Of a stretch of DNA of 64,000 nucleotides, positions 40,506-48,527 are shown in pieces; within the stretch, counting starts at the first letter, position 1, and the number at the start of each line of letters is the position of its first letter. A program made the translations under genes and the position numbers. Below the pieces are notes generated by a model, which ran no database searches, had not been told where the DNA came from, and was given only the letters and a program-made list of their open reading frames with translations. Source of the stretch: Gemmatimonas phototrophica (GTDB lineage: Bacteria; Gemmatimonadota; Gemmatimonadetes; Gemmatimonadales; Gemmatimonadaceae); the NCBI RefSeq assembly GCF_000695095.2, contig NZ_CP011454.1, forward strand, positions 4,030,001-4,094,000, given 5' to 3'.

Positions 40506-42002
40506 ATGTCGAACGCTCAGGTCATGGTCTGGCTCAACGGGGAATCACGGGTGGTCGAGGGGCCGGAGGCCCTGCTTCCCGTGTCGTCATGGCTCCGCAC
40601 CGTCCTTCACCTGAATGGGACCAAGGTAGCGTGCGGCACCGGCGATTGCGGCGCCTGCACGGTGCTCGTAGCCACACCGGCCAGTGAGGTTGACGCCACC
40701 GTTCGGTGGCATCCGCTCAACAGCTGCGTGCGATTTGTGTTCCAGTTGCATGGGTGCCACGTGGTCACCATTGAAGGCATGTCCTCCGCCGAGGCACTGG
40801 CCCCCGCGCAGCGCTGCCTCATGGCGTGTCATGCGTCGCAGTGTGGGTTCTGCACGCCGGGGTTCGCGCTGACCATGACCGCCGCACTCGAACACAGTGG
40901 GAAACCGGTGGACTGGCGAGCGGCGCTCGCGGGGAACGTGTGTCGGTGTACCGGCTACAGCGCCATTCTTGAGGCGGCCGAACAGGCCGAATCCCTGGTC
41001 CAGTCGGAAGGCAGTGACCACTGGCTCAACACACGCTTCCCGCCGGAACGCTGGCAGTCGAAAGCCCGGGAGTTGTACCACCAGACGCTCAGCGTTCCCG
41101 GCCACGACGGAGGCAGTGCACGCACACCAGCGCTCTATCGCCCGTCGTCGGTTGACGAGGCGCTGGCCTGGCTGGCGCACGAACCGCACGCGCAAATTGT
41201 GGCTGGCGCCACGGACCTTGGCGTCGAGGGGCTTGATGCCACTCGGCCAGTGTTGTGCATTGAGCACCTCACCGGGCTGGCCGAATGGTCGGTGACGTCG
41301 CACCCCGACGTGTCCAATCACGAGACGGTGCGGCAGACGCTGATGCTGGGCGCACTCGTCCGGTGGCAGGAGTTGCCAGCAATTTTTTCGCGGACCGCGG
41401 GCGTTCACGCCGCGTCGCTGTCGGCACTGGTCGCGCGCGTTGGCGGACCACAGATACGGGCTGCCGGAACCGTGGGAGGGAACATCATGACCGCCTCCCC
41501 CATTGGCGACCTCTTGCCGTTGCTCCTGGTGCTGGAGGCACGCGTGGAGCTGCGCAGCGCACGCGAAACGCGAGTCGTGCCGTTGCGTGAGTTTGGCCGT
41601 GGCTACCGCGCCACCATGCGCCGGTCGGATGAGTTGCTTACGCGGGTGTTCGTGACGCTCCCGCAAGCCGACGAGCAGGTGCGTCTCGAAAAGGTCTCGC
41701 GGCGCTACGAGGTGGATATCGCCACGGTCTCTCTCGCCGCGCGGTGGCGCGACGATCACGGCATCCTGCGCGATGTGCAGCTTGCGGCAGGTGGTATGGG
41801 ACCAGCCGCCGGGCGACTGGTTCACACGGAAGCGGTCCTGAACGGGGCCACCAACGTGGCCGACAGCTGGGCCACCGCAGCCGCCACCTGTGCGCAGGAT
41901 GTCACGCCGCGCAACGACGTGCGAGGCTCTGCGTCGTATCGCTCGCTGGTGCTGCAAACGCTCATCGCCCACCTGTCGCGTTCACCAGGGGGCGCCGCAT
42001 GA
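40506..42002 (+). CDS. xdhA: Xanthine dehydrogenase small subunit (2Fe-2S and FAD domains)
   Basis: 498 residues. N-terminal ferredoxin-like 2Fe-2S domain with C-G-T-G-D-C-G-A-C and a later Cys, then the helical 2Fe-2S domain with CGFCTPG and CRCTGY. The FAD domain spans about residues 220-395 (QIVAGATDLGVE, RAAGTVGGNIMTASPIGDLL) followed by the CO-dehydrogenase flavoprotein C-terminal domain. It passes electrons from the molybdenum site via iron-sulfur clusters to FAD and NAD. Its stop overlaps the xdhB start (ATGA at 41999). First gene of a six-gene overlapping operon reaching 48501. Confidence 0.95.
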   Translation: MSNAQVMVWLNGESRVVEGPEALLPVSSWLRTVLHLNGTKVACGTGDCGACTVLVATPASEVDATVRWHPLNSCVRFVFQLHGCHVVTIEGMSSAEALAPAQRCLMACHASQCGFCTPGFALTMTAALEHSGKPVDWRAALAGNVCRCTGYSAILEAAEQAESLVQSEGSDHWLNTRFPPERWQSKARELYHQTLSVPGHDGGSARTPALYRPSSVDEALAWLAHEPHAQIVAGATDLGVEGLDATRPVLCIEHLTGLAEWSVTSHPDVSNHETVRQTLMLGALVRWQELPAIFSRTAGVHAASLSALVARVGGPQIRAAGTVGGNIMTASPIGDLLPLLLVLEARVELRSARETRVVPLREFGRGYRATMRRSDELLTRVFVTLPQADEQVRLEKVSRRYEVDIATVSLAARWRDDHGILRDVQLAAGGMGPAAGRLVHTEAVLNGATNVADSWATAAATCAQDVTPRNDVRGSASYRSLVLQTLIAHLSRSPGGAA

Positions 42003-44386
42003 GTGGCGTTGGGCAGTCGCTCCCCCACGAATCGGCGGAAGGGCACGCCACCGGACGCGCGTCGTTCATTGATGACATTCCGCGTCGCCAGGACGAGCTC
42101 CTGGTGGGGCTGGTGACGAGTCCCGTGGCCTGTGCGCGGCTGGTGCGCGTTGAGAGCACCGCAGCGCGTGCCATTCCTGGGGTGATCGCCATTCTCACCG
42201 CACAGGATATTCCCGGGGCCACGCATTTTGGTCCGCTCGTGCAGGATGAGCCGATTCTGGCGTTGGACACCGTACGCTACATCGGGCAGCCCGTCGCCAT
42301 CATTGCGGCCGAATCGGCAACGGCACTCCAGGCGGCCCGCGCCATGGTGCAGTTGGAGTTCGACACCATCGCCCCACCGGTCCTCAGCATCGAGGAGGCC
42401 ATTGCGGCCAACCGGTTTCTCACCGAACCGCACGTCATTGCCCGCGGCAATGTCGAAGCGGCGCTGGCGAAGGCCCCCATCGTACGTCGCGGGGTGTTTC
42501 AGTGTCTGGGGCAGGAACACCTGTATTTTGAAACACAGGCGGCGGTGGCGATGCCCGGTGATGACGGCCAGATCCAGCTGCACGTCTCCACGCAGGGCCC
42601 CTCGGAAACACAGCACGTGGTGGCCGAGACGCTGGGCAAGCCGCTCAATCACGTCATTTGTACCACGCGCCGACTGGGTGGTGGATTTGGCGGCAAGGAG
42701 ACACAGGCCAATCTCACCGCCGCCTGCGCGGCGCTGGTCACGCAGCATACCGGCCGGGCGGCACGGTTGGTGTACGAGCGCGGCGAAGACATGCGGAATA
42801 CCGGGAAGCGGCATCCGTTCCGGGTGGAGTGGGAAGCCGGTGTGGACGCGTCGGGACGCATTCAGGGGTTGCGCGTGTTGCTGTTCTCCGACGGCGGGGC
42901 CTACACCGATCTCTCACCTTCGGTGATGGACCGGGCCATGCTGCACATCGACAATGCATACTTCCTCGAGCACGTGTATATCGAGGGACGCGTGTGCGAA
43001 ACGCACCACGCGCCGGCGACCGCGTTCCGTGGCTTTGGTGGTCCCCAGGGCATCGCCACCATGGAAACCATTGTGCAGGAACTGACGCTGGCCTTGCGTG
43101 AGATTCCCAATGCGCCGCGTCATGCGCTGGCCCTGCAGCAACAGAACCTGTACGGCCGCGGAGAGCGCAACAGCACCCCTTACGGACAGATCGTGGCGGA
43201 GAATCATCTGCCGGAGATCATGTCCATGCTGGTGCAGGAGAGCGACTTCGACACCCGGTTCGACGCCATTGAGGCGCACAATCGTACGGACTCCCGGTGG
43301 CTGCGGGGAATGGCCGTCTCTCCGGTGAAGTTCGGGATTTCGTTTGTGGCCACGTTCATGAATCAGGCCAATGCGCAGGTCCTGGTGTATCCCGATGGTT
43401 CCGTGCAGGTGTCTACCGGCGGCACCGAAATGGGACAGGGGCTCAACACCAAGATCCGCCAACTCGTGTCGGGAGTGTTTGGTATTGATCCGGCGGCGAT
43501 TGCCATGATGGCGACCTCTACCGACAAGAACCACAACACGTCCCCCACTGCCGCATCGGCCAGTACCGACTTGAACGGCGCGGCGGCAGTGCAGGCGGCA
43601 ACGACCGTGCGCGACCGGCTGGCCCGCTGGGCGCTGCAGCAGTGGGCACCCGGCACTGACGCGCCAACCTCGCGCGTGAGCTTTGCCCACGGCTTGCTCT
43701 TTGATCACGAGTATCCTGAGCGCCGGATCCCGTTTGCCGACGCGTGTGCAGCCGCGCGCTTTGCCCGGGTGGATCTTGGCGCCCGTGGCTTCTACGCCAC
43801 GCCGGGCTTGCACTTTGACCGCAGCACCGGGCGTGGCGCGCCCTTCCTGTACTACACGCAGGGGGCGGCCGTCGCCGAAGTATGCATTGATCGTTTCACC
43901 GGTATGGTGCGCGTGCCGCGCGTGGATCTGCGCATCGACATTGGGCAATCCATCAATCCCGGCATTGACCGTGGCCAGATCATTGGTGGCTTCGTGCAAG
44001 GACTGGGTTGGGTGACCACAGAGTGCCTGATGTACGACCCGAACGGCGCGGTGCTCACCGATTCCTTCTGCACGTACAAGGTGCCCCTGGCGAGTGATGT
44101 GCCGCCCCATTTTTCCTGCCACTTCCACGAGACGGACGGTCCCGCCCACACCGTGGCGCGCAGCAAGGCCGTTGGCGAACCACCGCTCATGCTGGCCGTG
44201 AGTGTCTTCAGTGCGGTACGCCATGCGCTCGGCTGCGTCTCGCCGGCGGCGGCCCAGCGCCTCTGTTTGCCGGCGACTCCGGAAGAAGTGCTCCGGGCGC
44301 TATCGCTCGCTCACGTGCCCTTCTCGCACGATGATGCCATGCGGTGGCAGCACAGCGCCAGCATATGGCAGGGCACATCGGCGTGA
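41999..44386 (+). CDS. xdhB: Xanthine dehydrogenase molybdopterin-binding large subunit
   Basis: 795 residues, full length. Contains the molybdenum-cofactor and purine-site residues known from xanthine oxidase: Glu234 in RLGGGFGGKETQ (the substrate Glu of the bovine enzyme), Arg344 in ATAFRGFGGPQG (the substrate Arg), Q-G loop STGGTEMGQGLNTK, and catalytic base Glu727 in SKAVGEPPLML. The two purine-specific residues support xanthine/hypoxanthine oxidation rather than aldehyde or nicotinate. Coupled to xdhA by ATGA; xdhC starts 22 bases before its end. Confidence 0.94.
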   Translation: MSGVGQSLPHESAEGHATGRASFIDDIPRRQDELLVGLVTSPVACARLVRVESTAARAIPGVIAILTAQDIPGATHFGPLVQDEPILALDTVRYIGQPVAIIAAESATALQAARAMVQLEFDTIAPPVLSIEEAIAANRFLTEPHVIARGNVEAALAKAPIVRRGVFQCLGQEHLYFETQAAVAMPGDDGQIQLHVSTQGPSETQHVVAETLGKPLNHVICTTRRLGGGFGGKETQANLTAACAALVTQHTGRAARLVYERGEDMRNTGKRHPFRVEWEAGVDASGRIQGLRVLLFSDGGAYTDLSPSVMDRAMLHIDNAYFLEHVYIEGRVCETHHAPATAFRGFGGPQGIATMETIVQELTLALREIPNAPRHALALQQQNLYGRGERNSTPYGQIVAENHLPEIMSMLVQESDFDTRFDAIEAHNRTDSRWLRGMAVSPVKFGISFVATFMNQANAQVLVYPDGSVQVSTGGTEMGQGLNTKIRQLVSGVFGIDPAAIAMMATSTDKNHNTSPTAASASTDLNGAAAVQAATTVRDRLARWALQQWAPGTDAPTSRVSFAHGLLFDHEYPERRIPFADACAAARFARVDLGARGFYATPGLHFDRSTGRGAPFLYYTQGAAVAEVCIDRFTGMVRVPRVDLRIDIGQSINPGIDRGQIIGGFVQGLGWVTTECLMYDPNGAVLTDSFCTYKVPLASDVPPHFSCHFHETDGPAHTVARSKAVGEPPLMLAVSVFSAVRHALGCVSPAAAQRLCLPATPEEVLRALSLAHVPFSHDDAMRWQHSASIWQGTSA

Positions 44387-45192
44387 CCGCCATCCCGGCG
44401 CACGCCCGCGCGTGTCTGACCACGCTGGCCACGCTACAACAGCCGGTGGTGCTCGTGACGCTGGTCTCGCGCGTGGGCAGCACTCCACAGGACGTTGGCG
44501 CCAAGATGCTGGTAGATGCCAGCGGTCGCCTTGAGGGCACGGTTGGTGGTGGGCGCATTGAAGAGCGCGCGATTGCCGAGGCGAAAACGTGGCTGGCCAC
44601 TGCGCAGGGCGACGCGACCACCCCGCCCTGCCTGCTGCGGGAGTGGAATCTGCAGCGGGACATCGGCATGACCTGCGGGGGCGTGGTGACGCTGCTCTTT
44701 GAAGCGTTCAACGTGGCCCCGTGGCGTGTGGTGCTCTTCGGAGCCGGCCATGTGGCGCAATCGCTGGTGCGCAGCCTGCTGCTACTCGACTGTCACGTGG
44801 TGTGTGTCGACAGTCGCGCCGAATGGCTGCAAAAGCTCCCCGCCACACCACAGCTCTCCACCGTGCAGTTGGACGATCTGCGCCTATATGTGCCCCACGT
44901 ACGAGCGCAGGATGCCGTCATCTGCATGACCATGGGACACGCCACCGATCAACCGATTCTGCAGGCGTTGTACGCGCAGGATCTGACCCCGGCCTACCTC
45001 GGCGTGATTGGCAGTGATGCCAAACGAAAGGCGCTGGAGAAAGGGTTGCGGGCACTGGGGGTGAGTGAGCCCTGGTTGGCCCAGTTGCGCTGTCCCGTGG
45101 GATTGCCTATTGGAGGGAATCAGCCGGGAGAAATTGCCATCAGCGTGGCGGCGGAGTTGGTTGCCCTGCGTCATGCGGTGGCGGCCGAGTGA
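44365..45192 (+). CDS. xdhC: XdhC, molybdenum cofactor sulfuration/insertion factor
   Basis: 275 residues with both XdhC/CoxI halves: LVTLVSRVGSTPQDVGAKML, EGTVGGGRIEERAIAEA, then a Rossmann domain VVLFGAGHVAQSLVRSLLLL, CVDSRAEWLQKLP and AYLGVIGSDAKRKALEKGLR. XdhC binds Moco, helps its sulfuration and inserts it into XdhB. ATG 44365 lies within the end of xdhB. Its stop overlaps the GTG of a sulfotransferase gene (45189), so a sulfotransferase is wired into the same transcript, which is not usual for xdh operons. Confidence 0.93.
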   Translation: MAGHIGVTAIPAHARACLTTLATLQQPVVLVTLVSRVGSTPQDVGAKMLVDASGRLEGTVGGGRIEERAIAEAKTWLATAQGDATTPPCLLREWNLQRDIGMTCGGVVTLLFEAFNVAPWRVVLFGAGHVAQSLVRSLLLLDCHVVCVDSRAEWLQKLPATPQLSTVQLDDLRLYVPHVRAQDAVICMTMGHATDQPILQALYAQDLTPAYLGVIGSDAKRKALEKGLRALGVSEPWLAQLRCPVGLPIGGNQPGEIAISVAAELVALRHAVAAE

Positions 45193-46109
45193 CCATGACG
45201 TGGCAGCATCCCCCACACTTTCTCGTGATTGGGGCAGGTCGCGCCGGCACAACGTCGCTGCACCACTATCTGTCGCAACATCCGCAGATCTTCCTGCCAC
45301 GCGTGAAGGCGCCCAGCTATTGGTACGCTGTCGGCGTCCCGGACGCGATGGCCTCTACTCTGCCGGCGTCCTTTGTACGCGACGCCGCGGAGTATGATGC
45401 CCTCTTTGCGAACAGTTCACCGGGCCATGTGCGAGGAGAGGTGTCGCCGGTGTATCTGGCGTCCACGGCGGTCGCACAGCGCGTGGCTGCGACGCTGCCG
45501 GCCATCCGGATCGTGGTCATGCTGCGCCATCCGGTAGACCGGGTGTATGCACGTTGGGTGGCGCGTCGTCGCGATGGGCTGGAGCCGACGGCAACCTTTG
45601 AAGCGCTCATTGCCCAGGAACGCGACCAGCCCCTCATTCGCCCCGATGCACACGCCACGTATCTGGCAGGCGGCATGGTCAGCCACGTGCTTCGTAGCTG
45701 GTACGACGCCATTCCAGCGGACCAGCGTCTGGTGCTGTGGTTTGATGATTTTGCGCGTGACAGTGCCGCGAGTATGCGCACCGTGTGCCGCTTTCTCGGC
45801 GTGGACGACACGGTACCTCTGGATACGTCCCGCTCACACAACCGGAGCGGCGGGCGCATCCGGAACCCGATGGTACGCGCCGTGTGGTCGGCCAGCTATC
45901 CACTGCGCCGGAGTGTGCGCCCCCTTGTACCACAGGCACTCCGTGACCGTGTCTTTCAGTTGGCCACCAGCCAGGTGGATCGCCTGCCGTTGGCCGACGA
46001 AACCCGCGCGCAGCTCACGGATCTGTATCGCGACGAGATTCTCGCCCTGGCGAACCTCACGGGGCGAGACTTGTCCTCATGGTTGGCGCTGCCCGCCAGA
46101 GCGGTATGA
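45189..46109 (+). CDS. PAPS-dependent sulfotransferase (first of three)
   Basis: 306 residues. The 5'-phosphosulfate-binding loop is IGAGRAGTTSLHHYL (residues 14-28) and the 3'-phosphate-binding motif is MLRHPVDRVYARW. The region GHVRGEVSPVYL (about residue 80) and LWFDDFARD with CRFLGVDD are family features of bacterial heparan/carbohydrate-type sulfotransferases. It transfers sulfate from PAPS to a hydroxyl of a glycan, lipid or small molecule. GTG start overlaps the xdhC stop; an internal ATG at 45195 is possible. The P450 gene overlaps its end (ATGA). Confidence 0.9.
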   Translation: MTMTWQHPPHFLVIGAGRAGTTSLHHYLSQHPQIFLPRVKAPSYWYAVGVPDAMASTLPASFVRDAAEYDALFANSSPGHVRGEVSPVYLASTAVAQRVAATLPAIRIVVMLRHPVDRVYARWVARRRDGLEPTATFEALIAQERDQPLIRPDAHATYLAGGMVSHVLRSWYDAIPADQRLVLWFDDFARDSAASMRTVCRFLGVDDTVPLDTSRSHNRSGGRIRNPMVRAVWSASYPLRRSVRPLVPQALRDRVFQLATSQVDRLPLADETRAQLTDLYRDEILALANLTGRDLSSWLALPARAV

Positions 46110-47599
46110 GTCTCGAGCTGCGATTGCTGCTGGCGCTGATGGCCGCGGCGGCCCCCGCCACGCTGGCAGCGACCGTGCTGCGCGGCGCGTATCGCCAGGC
46201 TGTTCTGGGACCACTCGCCCGGCTCGGCCTGGCGGCTGCAGGGTGGTGCGTGGTGACCGTGCTGGTCGCGGTGTGGGCACCGACGGTGTTGATCGTAATG
46301 GCCGCGCCCGGGCTGGCGCTTGGACTCTTCATGCTGCGTGGGCGAATGGCCGGATGGCGGGTGCGTGGTCCGATGGCGCCCGGCACGTTGTCGTTCACCG
46401 CTGGCGTACGCGCCCTCGGTGACCGGCACTACTACCTGTCGCAGTTCGCGCAACATGGTCCAGTCTTTCGCATGAGCCAGTTTGGCGCGCCAACGCTGTG
46501 TGTGCTGGGGCTCGACCGGCGGCAACAGCTGATGCGTGACCATGGCAGCAAACTGGGCCCCACGCCGCTGCCGTTTGCCACCAGTGTGTTGCGCGGGTTC
46601 CTGCGGTACATGGACGAGCCGACGCACAACCGCTATGGCACGGTCATGCGCCGAGCCATGATTGGCGAATCGCCCGCGCTGCTCCAGGGCGATGTGCGCG
46701 AGCTGTTCCGGCGCATGCTGCACACGCAGGTGACCCAAGGATCGTCTGTGCCAACCGAGGCGCTCACCCGCGTCACGCGGCACGCGCTGGACGCGTTGCT
46801 TTTTGGACTGCCTACCGGGTCGCTGGCCCCCGATGCCAACACGCAGCACTACTCGAAAACGGCCACCGCGTTCTACGGCGTGGGCACCGGCAAACGCCTT
46901 GGCGCTCAGGAAGAGGCGATGTTGGACACGTTGGTGGAGCAGCTGGCCCGTCAGGAAGCGCGATTGCAAGGCACCGAATTGGCGCCGCTGGTGCCGTTGG
47001 GACGATTGCGTGCGCTCGACGCCTCGCTCCCCGACCTGACATGTCTGCAGAATTTCGTCTTCATGCACCGCATTGCCACCAACAACGTGTCGTCGTTGCT
47101 GGCGTGGTTGCTGGTATATTGGGCATCGCAACCCGGCGAGGTGCAGCGCATTCGCACCGCGCCACCGGAAGAACGCCCCCTGCTGCAGCAGCGTTTTCTG
47201 GCCGAAACGCTCCGCCTTTCGCAAAGCGAGTATACGTATCGCTCCATTCGCGAAACCTTTGAAGATCAGGGCGTCACCTACCCGGCCGGGTGGCTGGTGC
47301 GCTTCTGCGTGTGGGAAAGCCACCGCACCACGACCGCACTCGATGCGCCAACCACGTTTCTGCTGCGCACGGGAGTGACGGATTACGAGAAGGCGCATTT
47401 TGCCCCCTTTGGTACCGGCCGGCACGCCTGCACGGGCGCCGACCTCAATGAAACCATTTGCCTGGCGCTGCTGGAGCTGCTGACCACCGAATTCGAGATT
47501 GCGGTGGACAAGGTCGAGCCCGTGCAACGCGCCGGCCGACACTGGGGACATTGGCAACCCAACCGGGCCATGACGCTGACCGTCCGTGCGCGTTCATGA
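46106..47599 (+). CDS. Cytochrome P450 with hydrophobic N-terminal extension
   Basis: 497 residues. The heme-binding loop APFGTGRHACTGADL has the proximal Cys at about 442; the K-helix E-x-x-R is in FLAETLRLSQ (Glu367, Arg370). The first ~85 residues are strongly hydrophobic with two or three predicted helices (LLLALMAAAAPATLAATVLR, LARLGLAAAGWCVVTVLVAV, VLIVMAAPGLALGLFMLRG), so the enzyme is probably membrane-bound, whereas most bacterial P450s are soluble. It lies between two sulfotransferase genes, overlapping both by ATGA. Likely role: hydroxylate a lipophilic substrate, creating the group that is sulfated. Redox partner not in the operon. Confidence 0.9.
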   Translation: MSLELRLLLALMAAAAPATLAATVLRGAYRQAVLGPLARLGLAAAGWCVVTVLVAVWAPTVLIVMAAPGLALGLFMLRGRMAGWRVRGPMAPGTLSFTAGVRALGDRHYYLSQFAQHGPVFRMSQFGAPTLCVLGLDRRQQLMRDHGSKLGPTPLPFATSVLRGFLRYMDEPTHNRYGTVMRRAMIGESPALLQGDVRELFRRMLHTQVTQGSSVPTEALTRVTRHALDALLFGLPTGSLAPDANTQHYSKTATAFYGVGTGKRLGAQEEAMLDTLVEQLARQEARLQGTELAPLVPLGRLRALDASLPDLTCLQNFVFMHRIATNNVSSLLAWLLVYWASQPGEVQRIRTAPPEERPLLQQRFLAETLRLSQSEYTYRSIRETFEDQGVTYPAGWLVRFCVWESHRTTTALDAPTTFLLRTGVTDYEKAHFAPFGTGRHACTGADLNETICLALLELLTTEFEIAVDKVEPVQRAGRHWGHWQPNRAMTLTVRARS

Positions 47600-48501
47600 G
47601 CGCGAGACGTCCTGACTTCGTGGTGGTGGGTGGGAGCCGCTGTGGCACTACCAGTCTGCATGCCGCGCTCGTACGTCACCCGTCGCTCTTTGTACCGGCG
47701 GACAAGTCGCCGAATTACTTCACCGCTCCGGATGTTGCCGCGCTTCCCGACTCCACGGCGCTGCGGGCCATGAAAGGGCACAGCGTGACCACCGAGCGCG
47801 AGTACCTGCAGCTGTTTGCGCAGGCACCGGCGTCGTTGCTGGCCGGCGAAGTATCGCCTGTCTATCTGCAGAGCATCCACACCGCCGCTCGACTGGCCTC
47901 GCTCGCTCCCGAGTCTCGCATCATCGCGATGTTGCGCCATCCGGTGCACCGCGCCTATGCGCACTGGCTGGGCCGCCGTCGCGATGGGCTCGATCCGCAC
48001 GACCAGTTTGCCGCCGCCATTGCCGACGACCTCGCCAATCCGGCGCCTCGCGACGTGGCCTTCAATCACTATCTCGCCATTGGTCGTTACGCCCACTACC
48101 TCGCGCCGTTCTACGCGGCGTTTCCGCGTGAGCGGATCAAGGTGGTGTTCTTTGACGATTTCGCTTCGTCACCACGGGCGGTCATCGACGACGTGTGTCA
48201 GTTTCTGGGGGTCCCGCCCCTCGGTGAGGAGATCCCCATGGAGCAGCGCAACAAAGGCGGCATTATTCGCAATCCGCTGCTGCGCGCCATGTGGACGCGC
48301 ACCGCCCTGCAACGGGCGCGCCTGCGTGGCATTCTCCCGGCGTCCGTACGCGACGCTGTTGGACACATCGTACTGCGCGATCTGGAGCGGCCGCGGCTTG
48401 AGCCGGAGCTGGCGTCCGCGCTGGTCGCGTACTTTCTGCAGGACATCAGCGCGCTGGAGCAACTGGTCGCGCGCGAGTTGCCGGCATGGCGCCGTGCCTG
48501 A
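47596..48501 (+). CDS. PAPS-dependent sulfotransferase (second of three)
   Basis: 301 residues. 5'-PSB loop VVGGSRCGTTSLHAALVRHP at residues 10-29, 3'-PB motif MLRHPVHRAYAHWLGRRRDG, plus SPNYF and LLAGEVSPVYLQ. It is related to the first sulfotransferase: both share GEVSPVYL, the MLRHPVxRxYAxW motif, a FFDDFA/FDDFA strand and IRNPxxRAxW near the C terminus, so the pair likely arose by duplication. Its ATG overlaps the P450 stop. Last gene of the operon, convergent with cysNC 26 bases away. Acceptor unknown. Confidence 0.9.
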   Translation: MSARRPDFVVVGGSRCGTTSLHAALVRHPSLFVPADKSPNYFTAPDVAALPDSTALRAMKGHSVTTEREYLQLFAQAPASLLAGEVSPVYLQSIHTAARLASLAPESRIIAMLRHPVHRAYAHWLGRRRDGLDPHDQFAAAIADDLANPAPRDVAFNHYLAIGRYAHYLAPFYAAFPRERIKVVFFDDFASSPRAVIDDVCQFLGVPPLGEEIPMEQRNKGGIIRNPLLRAMWTRTALQRARLRGILPASVRDAVGHIVLRDLERPRLEPELASALVAYFLQDISALEQLVARELPAWRRA

Positions 48502-48527
48502 TGTGGCATCGTGGCTGGTGCCGCGCG

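Noticed and set aside
40587-44224. Long minus-strand open frames opposite xdhA and xdhB
   Set aside because: Both subunits are complete on the plus strand with cofactor motifs in place; the antisense reads have no recognisable domain.
45956-47557. A 533-codon minus-strand open frame opposite the P450 gene
   Set aside because: The plus strand holds the heme loop and K-helix motifs; the antisense product is low-complexity Gln/Arg/His sequence.
48502-48527. Terminator between the second sulfotransferase and cysNC
   Set aside because: The 26-base gap holds no stable hairpin with a T-tract, so I do not call one.
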